NCBI GenBank assembly: GCA_902777325.1
Contig: CACYTH010000013.1
Span: 1 to 49,290 of the forward strand
Direction of reading: 5' to 3'
Source of the DNA: an uncultured Coriobacteriaceae bacterium
Lineage (GTDB): Bacteria; Actinomycetota; Coriobacteriia; Coriobacteriales; Atopobiaceae
Length of the DNA: 49,290 nt
The position numbers and the translations under genes are program-made. This document shows, one piece after another, positions 10,117 through 18,052 of the stretch (its first letter is position 1; every line of letters begins with the position of its first letter). Under the pieces are notes generated by a model. That model searched no databases, was not told the DNA's origin, and saw only the letters and a program-made list of their open reading frames with translations.

Positions 10117-10196
10117 CTGCCAAAAGGGGTTATCCCCCATGGCAGCTCACATGTCAAAAGGGGTTACCCCCTGTGGCAGGCACCCCCTGTGGCAGG
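10117..10196. repeat. Tandem, partly palindromic GGGGTTA-CCCC repeats
   Basis: AAAAGGGGTTATCCCCCATGGCAG and a close copy beginning at 10156 (AAAAGGGGTTACCCCCTGT then GGCAG) lie 34 bases apart, followed by a third partial unit CACCCCCTGTGGCAGG (10181-10196). The first unit is a hairpin: CTGCCA (10117-10122) pairs with TGGCAG (10140-10145), and GGGG with CCCC inside. They lie in the 314-bp gap between the minus-strand peptide gene and the plus-strand membrane protein, so they could be binding sites for a shared regulator. Confidence 0.55.
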
Positions 10197-10210
10197 TCTT
10201 TCTAACTGAT

Positions 10211-10241
10211 TTGAGACGTAATGCCTCTGGGCGCGTATAAA
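10211..10241 (+). promoter_or_regulatory. Probable promoter of the membrane protein gene
   Basis: TTGAGA (10211-10216) and TATAAA (10236-10241) are 19 bases apart, slightly long but otherwise good. It lies directly downstream of the tandem repeats. The leader to the ATG at 10308 would be about 60 bases. Confidence 0.45.
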
Positions 10242-10307
10242 GGTCAAAGTCAAAACGGGCAAGCGAGATTGCAACGAGACCTGCCCAGAGAACCGAGGAG
10301 AAACACC

Positions 10308-10955
10308 ATGGAATTCCAGAACGCTTACAAGGGCATCGCCAAGATCTACCTGGCCGAGATTCTCCAGCTGATTGGCATCATCCTGCTGATAATCGGCGCT
10401 GCCGTAGGCACGTTTGGCATGCAGACAGAGGGCCAGGTGGCCGAGAGCGTCACCGGCGGCCTTGCCCTGGGAACCATGATCGCACTGCTGCCCGGCGTCA
10501 TCCTGCCGATCGTCAGCCTGTTCTTCGCATTCTTCGGCCTGCGTCAGGCAAGCCAGGACGAGCCCACCCACCTGCGCACCGCCTTCACCTGCTGCATCAT
10601 CGCAATCGTCCTTCCGATCGTCGGTGGCATCATTAAGGGCATCATCGGTGCAGGCGACATTGTGTCCGACGCCTTCGCCCTTGGCAGCAGCGTCGCATCC
10701 ATGCTCGTCACGATCTACACCATCAGCGGCATCGGCAAGCTCATGGCCCGCATCGGTCGCAACGACCTCGTCAATCGTGGCAACCAGATCCTCTGGCTGC
10801 TCGTCGCGGCACAGCTTCTCGAGGCCATCTCCCGCGTCCTGCCCGCGTCCACCATCGCCACGGTCATCGTGATTGCCGGCGGCATCTTCTCCATCGTCAT
10901 GTACGTCATGTACCTTGGCTTCCTGCGCAACTCCCGCAACGCGCTCGCCGCGTAG
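10308..10955 (+). CDS. Hypothetical multi-pass membrane protein
   Basis: The 215-residue product is mostly membrane-spanning, with about five or six hydrophobic helices (roughly residues 17-40, 52-78, 92-112, 120-145, 160-180 and 185-205). I do not recognise the family. The ATG at 10308 has GAGGAG seven bases upstream; a longer open frame upstream covers the promoter and repeats. It lies between the candidate exported peptide and the exporter operon and is transcribed in the opposite direction. An immunity or receptor role is possible from position alone, but nothing in the sequence proves it. Confidence 0.7.
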   Translation: MEFQNAYKGIAKIYLAEILQLIGIILLIIGAAVGTFGMQTEGQVAESVTGGLALGTMIALLPGVILPIVSLFFAFFGLRQASQDEPTHLRTAFTCCIIAIVLPIVGGIIKGIIGAGDIVSDAFALGSSVASMLVTIYTISGIGKLMARIGRNDLVNRGNQILWLLVAAQLLEAISRVLPASTIATVIVIAGGIFSIVMYVMYLGFLRNSRNALAA

Positions 10956-11049
10956 CCAAAGCCCCATAGCAACCCGTACGAAGGCGGGCGCGTCCACACC
11001 GGATGCGCCCGCCCCTTTTGTCGCGACAACCTATGCCGAGCGGCCAGCC

Positions 11050-13236
11050 CTACTCCAGGCGCTGGCGCCTCACAAGGTCGGCAAAGAGTCCGTCACGCTC
11101 GATGAGCTCGTCGTAGGTACCCTCCTCGGCAATGTGCCCGTCGCTCACCACGAGGATGCGGTCGCAGTGGCGCACGGTGGACAGCCGGTGGGCCACCACC
11201 AGGCGCGTGCACTTGAGCTGCTCGAGGGAGTCGGCGACGTGCTTCTGCGTGATGTTGTCCAGGGCGCTCGTCGCCTCGTCGAGCATCAGGATGCGACGTT
11301 CGCCGCACACGGCGCGCGCAATCATGAGACGCTGGCGCTGGCCACCCGATATACCGCCCGAGCCCTCGCTCAGGATCGTCTGCATGCCCATTGGCATCTG
11401 GCGGATGTCGTCTGCGATGCCGGCGATCTCGGCCGCCCGCCAGGCGTCGTCGAGCGTGGCGCCCGGTGCCGCGATCGTGATGTTGGACATGATGTCGCCC
11501 AAGAAGAGCCGCCCGTCCTGCATGACCGAGCCGATCGACTGGCGCAGGCTCCTGAGGTCCACCTTGCTCGCGTCGTAGCGGCCGTAGAAGATGCTGCCAC
11601 GCTCGGGCTTCTCGAAGCCCAGCAGCAGGCGGACGATCGTGGACTTGCCGCAGCCGCTCTTGCCGACAAGGGCGACATACTCGCCCGGCCTGACGTCAAA
11701 GGAGAGGTCCTTGAGCACGTAGGGGGACTTGTCGTCGTAGCGGAAGGTGACGCCCGACACCGAGATGGCGCCGCTCAGCCTCTCCACGCTGGGCTTGTCC
11801 TCCCCCACCTCGGGCAGCGACTCGAGGATGGGTCTGACGACGTCGAGCGTGGGGCCGATCTGGGCGATCTGGCCCACCGTGGATGAGAGCGCCATGAGGG
11901 CACCCGTCACCTGGCCAAAGGCCACGCTGAAGGCCATGTAGTCGGCCATGCTCACCTCTCCCGTGCCGGCGAGGTAGTAGATGGCGATGGAGCCCAGCGT
12001 GCCGATGAACGCGATGTAGGCAGGCAGCGCCCGCTCGAGCATGGGCCGGTTGTAGGTCGCACGTGCGTATTCCGCATACTGGTGAGCCCACTTGGCAAAG
12101 GCGCGGTCCTCGGCGCCGGCGAGCTTGATCTTCTGGATGCCGCCCAGAAGCGCCGTGACCAGGCCTGACAGCTTTGTGGACGACTGCATGGCCTGCCGCT
12201 GGCGACGGGCGGAGATGACGGTCACCAGGACGGAGAGAAGCGCCTGGAGCACCGCGACCACCAGAGCGGGAACCGCGAGCACGGGTGCGTACACCGCGAT
12301 CTGGGCGATGTAGACCAGCGAGAGCACGCTGGTGAGGCCCGAGCCCAGCACGAGCGAGGTAAACAGGTTGGCGAGCGTGGCCACCTGGGTGACGCGGCTC
12401 GCCAGGTTGCCCGAAGCATACTCCTTGAAGAAGGAGGTCGGCAGCAGCAGGATGCGCGAGAAGGTGGCGGCCTCGATCGCGGTCTGGAGCTTGGTGGACA
12501 CGCGGTTCATCACCAGGTTGCGCGAGATGCCAAACAGGGCGCTCGAGAGCGCGACGCCCAGAAGGAGCATGCCGATGGGAGCGATGAGGTCAGCCTGGCC
12601 GCTTGGCACGACCGTGCCAAAAGCGATGTTGTTGGCCCAGGCCGGGAGCAGCCCGACCAAGGTCGATATGGCGGCGACCGCCAGGACAAAGAAGTAGTCG
12701 CTGCGGTCGAGCACGCGGGCGATGTAGAGGAAGAGGCTGTTGACGCTCAGCTTCTCCTGCGGAAACGCCCGGTAGAAGTAGACGGCGTCCGGCTCGATGT
12801 GAGCCGCCACGCTGGCATCGACCTTGCGGCGCTTGCCCGTGGCTGGGTCGTGGTAGAAGTAGCCGCCCGAGGTGCGCGGCAGAAGCGCGATGGGCTCCCC
12901 CGTGTCGAGACGCGCCATCATGACGCCAAAGGCGTCGCGGTACCAGGCGCCCTCGAGCCGCACGTTGCGATGCATGGTGCCTGACGGGCGGCAGAGCCAC
13001 TCCATGCGCGCCTCGAGGTCGGTCAGGCTTTCGGGCGCCGTCCCGGGAGTCACCCCGCAGCGGCGCAGGCACGTGCGCACGGCGCCATCCACCAGCTCGA
13101 GGTCATCCGGCCTGAAGCTGGGCGCGTCACGCATGCCGCTCACGCTTGCGGCGAGCTCCGCATACGAGCGCTCGAGCAGCTCGGCATCGAGCTCCTTGCG
13201 CATCTCAATCTGCGATTTCAGCCCAAAAAAGGCCAT
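11050..13236 (-). CDS. NHLM-type bacteriocin export ABC transporter, ATP-binding/permease protein
   Basis: The 728-residue product has an N-terminal non-membrane extension (about 1-160) with PLLPRTSGGYFYHDPATGKR, as in the peptidase-free ABC partner of NHLM export systems. A six-helix permease (about 160-440) and an ATPase domain follow: Walker A GKSGCGKST, signature SGGQRQR, Walker B ILMLDEATSALD. It likely pairs with the upstream C39-ABC protein. The ATG at 13236 was chosen because AAGGGAAGG ends six bases upstream; the GTG at 13242 is too close. The gene starts 44 bases after the C39-ABC stop, in one operon. Confidence 0.88.
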   Translation of the reverse strand: MAFFGLKSQIEMRKELDAELLERSYAELAASVSGMRDAPSFRPDDLELVDGAVRTCLRRCGVTPGTAPESLTDLEARMEWLCRPSGTMHRNVRLEGAWYRDAFGVMMARLDTGEPIALLPRTSGGYFYHDPATGKRRKVDASVAAHIEPDAVYFYRAFPQEKLSVNSLFLYIARVLDRSDYFFVLAVAAISTLVGLLPAWANNIAFGTVVPSGQADLIAPIGMLLLGVALSSALFGISRNLVMNRVSTKLQTAIEAATFSRILLLPTSFFKEYASGNLASRVTQVATLANLFTSLVLGSGLTSVLSLVYIAQIAVYAPVLAVPALVVAVLQALLSVLVTVISARRQRQAMQSSTKLSGLVTALLGGIQKIKLAGAEDRAFAKWAHQYAEYARATYNRPMLERALPAYIAFIGTLGSIAIYYLAGTGEVSMADYMAFSVAFGQVTGALMALSSTVGQIAQIGPTLDVVRPILESLPEVGEDKPSVERLSGAISVSGVTFRYDDKSPYVLKDLSFDVRPGEYVALVGKSGCGKSTIVRLLLGFEKPERGSIFYGRYDASKVDLRSLRQSIGSVMQDGRLFLGDIMSNITIAAPGATLDDAWRAAEIAGIADDIRQMPMGMQTILSEGSGGISGGQRQRLMIARAVCGERRILMLDEATSALDNITQKHVADSLEQLKCTRLVVAHRLSTVRHCDRILVVSDGHIAEEGTYDELIERDGLFADLVRRQRLE

Positions 13237-13280
13237 GCGCACCTTCCCTTCGGAGCGGTCCGTCCCCGCAACCGTCCCTC

Positions 13281-15443
13281 TTAGTCGCTCCTCACAAGCT
13301 CGGCGTACGCGCCGTCGTTTGCCAGCAGCTCGTCATGAGTGCCCCGCTCCAGCACCTTGCCCTGGTCGAGCACGATGATCTCGTCGCAGTCCCTGATGGT
13401 GGAGAGGCGATGCGCCACCACGATGCAGGTGATCTCGCGCTTGCGGATGCGCTCGATCACCTCCGCCTCGGTCTGCGCGTCGAGCGCGCTGGTCGCCTCG
13501 TCCAGGATGATGACCGTGGGGTCCTGCGCCAGCACGCGGGCGATCTCCAGGCGCTGCAGCTGGCCGCCGGAGAAGTTGCGTCCGGCGGGCAGGATGCGAC
13601 TCTCGTAGCCACCCTCGCGCTCCGCGATAACCTCGTGGACGTCCGCGTCGCGGCAGGCCATGATCACCTCGTAGTCCTCGATGGACTTGTCCCAGAGCTT
13701 CACGTTCTGGCTCACCGTGTCGTCAAAGGTGACGATGTCCTGGTCGACCACCGCAAGCGAGCTGCGCAGCACCGACCGCGGCACCTCGTCCAGGGGCGTC
13801 CCGTCAAAGCGGACCTCTCCGCTCCACGGCTTGTAGAGGCCCGAGACGAGCTTGGCGATGGTCGACTTTCCGCAACCCGACCCGCCCACGAGCGCGACCC
13901 ACTGCCCGGGCTCCAGGTGCAGGTCGAAGTCCTCGATGAGCGGCTTGCCCAGCGGAGAGTAGCCAAAGGTGACCTTCTCCAGGTCCACCGCACCGCGTAG
14001 CTTCTCGCGGCCGAAGGCAGACGCGTCGACCCCCTCGTCCTCGGACGAGTCCTCGGGAACGTCGCACTCGTAGCGCATGACGTCCTCCACACGCTCGATC
14101 TGGGTCTGCATCTCCTGCACCGTCTGTTCAAGGCCAATGAGCTGGGTCACCGGCGCCATGAACGACCCCAAGAATCCCTGGAAGGCCAAAAGCGCGCCAG
14201 GCGTGAACCCCCCGGAGACGATGAGCCAGATGCCCACCAGAAGCACCGAGATGTTGCCCAGCTCGGAGAGGACCGTGGGCACCGCTCCGAGATACTCGTT
14301 GATGGCGGTCATGCGCGCGCGGCCATCGGTCACGTTGGCCTGGTAGCCAGCCCAACGCTGGAAGTAGCCGTTCTCGGCACCCGCGGCCTTGATGGTCTCG
14401 ATCATGTCCACGCCGGCGACGGTAACCGCATAGAGCTTGCCGGAGTCGGTGACGACGGAGCGCGCCACGTTGACGCGCTTCTGCGAGATGTAGCGCGCCA
14501 CCAGCGCGTTGAGCGCCACCGTGACGATGCCCATCAGCGTGAGCACCAGGCTGTAGCGCACCATGATGACAAGGTAGAGCAGCAGCATGACCGCGTTGAT
14601 GAGCACGGGCGCCAACTGCCCGATGAGCGAGAAGGCGATCGTCTCGTTTGCCGCCTGGCGCTGCTGGAGGTCGCCCACCATGCGCTGCGAGTAGAAGCCC
14701 ATGGGCAGGTGCAGCAGGTGGCGCATGAAGCGCGATGACGACACCACGGCCAACTTGCCCTGGATGTTTACCAGGTAGACCGCATTGAGCACGTTGACCA
14801 CCATGAGCAGCACGGCAATGAGGGCCATGATCGCCGTGAGGGGCACGAGCCACTCGGGGTTCTCGCCGGAGAGCACGTGATCGAGAAACACGCGGCTGAG
14901 CGAGGTATTGAAGATGCCTAGGAGCGACGAGATGGCCGCGGTCATCATGACGAAGGCGACGGCTGGGCCGACACCGGCAAGGTAGGACAGCGAGCTCCTG
15001 AAGCTCGAGGGGGCCTCGCCGCCCTTCTCGAAGGCGTCCGTCGGCTCGAAGACCAGCGCGATGCCCGTGAAGGACTTGCCAAACTCGTCGAGCGTGACCC
15101 GCACCTGGCCGCGCGCCGGGTCGTTGAGGTAGGCGTACTTGCCCTTGATGCCGCGCAGCACCACGAAGTGATTGAAGTTCCAGAAGATGATGCACGGATA
15201 GGGCGCCTTCTTTGCCAGGGCGCTCACCGAGAAGGACATGCCCTTTGCGGCGAGCCCATAGCTGCGCGCGGCCGCCAGGACGTTGCTCGCCTTGCTGCCG
15301 TCACGGGATACGCCGCAGTCCGCACGCACCTGCTCGAGCGGGACCCAGCGCCCGTAGTAGGCAAGGATCATGGTGAGGCAGGCCGCTCCGCACTCGAGGG
15401 CCTCCATCTGCATGACCTGCGGGACCTTGGGCATCCTGCTCAC
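13281..15443 (-). CDS. NHLM-type peptidase-containing ABC transporter (C39 peptidase)
   Basis: The 720-residue product begins with a C39 protease domain (1-140). It has a Gln and catalytic Cys in QMEALECGAAC, His in NFNHFVVL and Asp in YLNDPARG, so the triad is complete. A permease (about 160-430) and an ATPase follow: Walker A GGSGCGKST, signature FSGGQLQR, Walker B VIILDEATSALD. Such proteins cut off double-glycine-type leaders and export the core peptide. The GTG start at 15443 has GGGAGG six bases upstream, and its first bases overlap the upstream stop (GTGA), implying translational coupling. An ATG three codons later is the alternative start. Confidence 0.93.
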   Translation of the reverse strand: MSRMPKVPQVMQMEALECGAACLTMILAYYGRWVPLEQVRADCGVSRDGSKASNVLAAARSYGLAAKGMSFSVSALAKKAPYPCIIFWNFNHFVVLRGIKGKYAYLNDPARGQVRVTLDEFGKSFTGIALVFEPTDAFEKGGEAPSSFRSSLSYLAGVGPAVAFVMMTAAISSLLGIFNTSLSRVFLDHVLSGENPEWLVPLTAIMALIAVLLMVVNVLNAVYLVNIQGKLAVVSSSRFMRHLLHLPMGFYSQRMVGDLQQRQAANETIAFSLIGQLAPVLINAVMLLLYLVIMVRYSLVLTLMGIVTVALNALVARYISQKRVNVARSVVTDSGKLYAVTVAGVDMIETIKAAGAENGYFQRWAGYQANVTDGRARMTAINEYLGAVPTVLSELGNISVLLVGIWLIVSGGFTPGALLAFQGFLGSFMAPVTQLIGLEQTVQEMQTQIERVEDVMRYECDVPEDSSEDEGVDASAFGREKLRGAVDLEKVTFGYSPLGKPLIEDFDLHLEPGQWVALVGGSGCGKSTIAKLVSGLYKPWSGEVRFDGTPLDEVPRSVLRSSLAVVDQDIVTFDDTVSQNVKLWDKSIEDYEVIMACRDADVHEVIAEREGGYESRILPAGRNFSGGQLQRLEIARVLAQDPTVIILDEATSALDAQTEAEVIERIRKREITCIVVAHRLSTIRDCDEIIVLDQGKVLERGTHDELLANDGAYAELVRSD

Positions 15444-15946
15444 TGCGTGCCTCCCAAGACCAGGGAGATGGGTGCGATGCGCCCGGTGGTGATGCTCACG
15501 GCCACAGGCACGCCCTCGCCCTGCACGACGGCGCCCTCGACCTCGACCACATAGCCCCACTCGCCCGGCATGAGCGCGTCCACGAGGTAGTCGCTGGAGA
15601 GCAGGTCCTTTGCCTCGACGGCCGAGATGGGAACCTGGCTCACCCGCGCCACCTGCGCCTGCTGGCCGTCCACATAGGCGGGGTCGCCCTCGTGCACGTG
15701 GGCCACCTGGTCGCCGTCGAGCAGGCAGTACACCGAGCCGCGAACGCTCGCCCCCGTGGTGGCAACGCTCGATGAGACCGACCCGAACACGCCCCAGGCC
15801 AGAAGGCCCACCGTCAGCGTGAGCACGGCAAACAGCACCATCCACACGCTGGGGCTTGTGGAGCGCAGGTACCGGTCAAGGTCGTCGGGGCTGTGCAGAC
15901 GATCCATCGCCTGCTTGTTGAAGATGGAGGAGGCATCGCCGGCCAT
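15440..15946 (-). CDS. NHLM-type secretion subunit, short HlyD-like protein
   Basis: The 168-residue product begins with IFNKQAMDRLHSPDDLDRYL, the N-terminal signature of NHLM secretion proteins. One membrane helix follows (about residues 35-55), then a small beta-rich domain with GSVYCLLDGDQVAHVHEGD (a biotinyl-lipoyl-like strand pair) and a C-terminal strand pair. Typical family members are longer because of a coiled-coil hairpin; here that hairpin is missing, which suits a cell without an outer membrane. It is the first gene of the export operon, with GAGGAGGGG seven bases upstream of the ATG. Confidence 0.85.
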   Translation of the reverse strand: MAGDASSIFNKQAMDRLHSPDDLDRYLRSTSPSVWMVLFAVLTLTVGLLAWGVFGSVSSSVATTGASVRGSVYCLLDGDQVAHVHEGDPAYVDGQQAQVARVSQVPISAVEAKDLLSSDYLVDALMPGEWGYVVEVEGAVVQGEGVPVAVSITTGRIAPISLVLGGTQ

Positions 15947-16082
15947 CAGTCATCCCCTCCTCGTAGAGTCAAACCGCTGCGTAAGATGCATAAACCCGTA
16001 TTGTTTGAGCATAACTCATTCATGCAACCCGAGCGCCCAGAAGTAGGCGTGAAGGCCTGTGGGCAGCGCGCGCGACGCCCGC

Positions 16083-16655
16083 TCAGTCACCAGTCCCATA
16101 GTGCCCGAGCTTGGCATTGAGCTTGGGATAGACCCGCTCCCTGAACCATGGCTCGCTCGAGCGCCGGACGGCCTCGTCGAGGCCAAACCACGCAAGGCCG
16201 CTGTTCTCGTCGGCCTTGGTGCGCAGCGGCTCTGACGGGTCCGCCTCCACGAGGTAGGTCACGTTGAGGTGCAGGTGCGAGCTCACGTAGGCCCCGCGCT
16301 TCTCGTGACCGTCCACCGTGAGCACCTCCAGCGAGTAGATGTCGGGCGAGACCAGCCGCGCGTGCGCAAGCCCGCTCTCCTCGCGCACCTCGCGCAGGGC
16401 GACGGCGGCAAGGTCATGCTCGCCGTCGGCATGCCCGCCCAGCCACGACCACGAGTCGTAGATGTTGTGGTAGCACATGAGCACGCGTTGGCGGTCAGGC
16501 GAGACGATCCACGCCGAGGCCGTCAGGTGGCAGACCTCGTTGTCGCGCGTGTAGAGCTCCTGCCCGCTCGCGAGAAGCGCGAGCAGCAGCCTGCGGTCAC
16601 TCTCCTCCTGCTCGTTGAAGGGAACGTAGCGCTCGATCTGTGCGCGTAGGTCCAT
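16083..16655 (-). CDS. NUDIX hydrolase
   Basis: The 190-residue product has the Nudix box in WLGGHADGEHDLAAVALREV followed directly by REESGL. The GGHADGE-x-DL variant is a known form of the box, although the usual central Glu is shifted by one residue. The N-terminal part (NEVCHLTASAWIVSP) is the usual first strand pair. It hydrolyses a nucleoside diphosphate linked to some moiety; the substrate is unknown. It begins 15 bases after the polysaccharide deacetylase stop and is probably cotranscribed with it. Confidence 0.85.
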   Translation of the reverse strand: MDLRAQIERYVPFNEQEESDRRLLLALLASGQELYTRDNEVCHLTASAWIVSPDRQRVLMCYHNIYDSWSWLGGHADGEHDLAAVALREVREESGLAHARLVSPDIYSLEVLTVDGHEKRGAYVSSHLHLNVTYLVEADPSEPLRTKADENSGLAWFGLDEAVRRSSEPWFRERVYPKLNAKLGHYGTGD

Positions 16656-16670
16656 CAGGTCCCGCCGAGA

Positions 16671-17930
16671 CTAGCCCTCGTAGGCGAGCAGCTCGTCCAC
16701 CGTCACCAGGCGATAGCCCTGGGCCACCAGCTCGGGCACCGCACGCTTGACGGCCTCGACCGTCTGCCAGCGGTCGCCGCCACCGTCGTGCATGAGGATG
16801 ACCTGGCCAGGCTTGGCGCTCATGATGGCCTCGTAGATGGCATCGGAGCCCGGCAGGCGCCAGTCCTCCGTGTCGATGTCCCAGCCCACCTCGGCGTCCA
16901 CGTAGGGGGCCAGGGTGGAGATGATGTCACCGTAGTAGTTGCCGCCCGGCGCGCGGAAGACGTGCGAGGGCTCCTCGCCCAGCACCTCCTTGATGGCCGC
17001 ATAGCCCTGGGTGATCTCGTTTACCTGCTCTTCGGCGGACATGTAGGTGAGGTTCACGCCCTGGCCGCTGCCGCTTGCGTGGTCCCACGAGTGCGTGCAC
17101 ACCTGGCAGCCCAGCTCGGCCTCGCGCTTGACCTGCGCGGCGTAGGGGGCGACCTGGTTGCCGATGGTGAAGAAGGTGGCCTTGGCGCCGTTTGCCTCCA
17201 GCACGTCCAGGATGGCGTCGGTCGTGTCGGGCCAGGGACCGTCGTCAAAGGTCAGCGCGATGACCTTGTCCTCCCCCACGTTGGCCGTGTAGATGCGGTA
17301 GCCCTCGTCCACGGGGGCCTTGGTCTGCTCGTCGATGACCACGCCGGAGACGTCGCCCGTGCGGACGGTGCGCTCGCCCTCCTGGCCCTTCTGGTTGACG
17401 TGGAGAGAGCCGGTCCAGTACGCGTCGAGCGTGCGCTCGCTGCCGACGGTCCCGTACGGGATGGCCTCGGTCGTCACCGTCTCGGTCTCCACCTGGTCGG
17501 CGCCGTCCGCGATCTCGACGACCGCATCCCTGTCGAGCGGGGTCTTGGCGTCGGTGGTGGGCGTACCGTTGACCGTGGCGGCAAACGGGTCGCCGCCGCC
17601 CTCGGTTGCCACGGTTCCGTCGATGGCCATCAGGTTGCCCGCGACGGGCGAGGCATAGCCGGCCTCGATGACGTCGGCAATGGTCGCCCCGCGGTCCACG
17701 GTGACCGTCTCGCCGTTGACCGTGACGTTGTAGCGCGGCGGGTTCATGTAGAAGTAGGCAGCCGTCGCAACGCCTGCGGCAATGAGCGCGACTGCAAACA
17801 GGCCCAAAAGGCAGCCGCCACGACGACGCTTGCGCGGCGTTGCCCCCTCCGGAACGTACATCGGCTGGCCCGTCACCGTCTTGATCGGCTGCTGCGCCTG
17901 CGTCTTGGGTGCGCTGTGCTTTCCTGCCAT
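16671..17930 (-). CDS. Membrane-anchored polysaccharide deacetylase (NodB domain)
   Basis: The 419-residue product has a short basic cytoplasmic segment, one membrane helix (about residues 38-60), and an extracellular ubiquitin-like segment (YNVTVNGETVTVDRG) like DUF348 domains. A NodB domain (about 210-415) follows with all catalytic motifs: TFDDGP, HSWDH for metal binding, RAPGG, DIDTEDW and ILMHDGG. It probably removes acetyl groups from peptidoglycan or another wall polysaccharide at the cell surface. The ATG at 17930 has GGGAGA close upstream; a longer open frame upstream runs through a terminator and is rejected. Confidence 0.9.
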   Translation of the reverse strand: MAGKHSAPKTQAQQPIKTVTGQPMYVPEGATPRKRRRGGCLLGLFAVALIAAGVATAAYFYMNPPRYNVTVNGETVTVDRGATIADVIEAGYASPVAGNLMAIDGTVATEGGGDPFAATVNGTPTTDAKTPLDRDAVVEIADGADQVETETVTTEAIPYGTVGSERTLDAYWTGSLHVNQKGQEGERTVRTGDVSGVVIDEQTKAPVDEGYRIYTANVGEDKVIALTFDDGPWPDTTDAILDVLEANGAKATFFTIGNQVAPYAAQVKREAELGCQVCTHSWDHASGSGQGVNLTYMSAEEQVNEITQGYAAIKEVLGEEPSHVFRAPGGNYYGDIISTLAPYVDAEVGWDIDTEDWRLPGSDAIYEAIMSAKPGQVILMHDGGGDRWQTVEAVKRAVPELVAQGYRLVTVDELLAYEG

Positions 17931-17977
17931 GACATCTCCCTCATCCTGGCATCTGTTTGACCTGTTACACCTTACCC

Positions 17978-18026
17978 GAAAAAACTCGTGCAGCCCCGAG
18001 GTATCAATAATCCCTCGGGGCTGCAC
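17978..18026 (-). terminator. Intrinsic terminator of the GTPase gene
   Basis: Perfect 14-bp arms (17988-18001 and 18013-18026) with an 11-base loop. On the minus strand the stem is followed after three bases by TTTTTT. It sits 27 bases past the GTPase stop and separates that gene from the deacetylase. Confidence 0.9.
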
Positions 18027-18052
18027 GTTTTGCCAACGAAGGAGCCGGGTGC

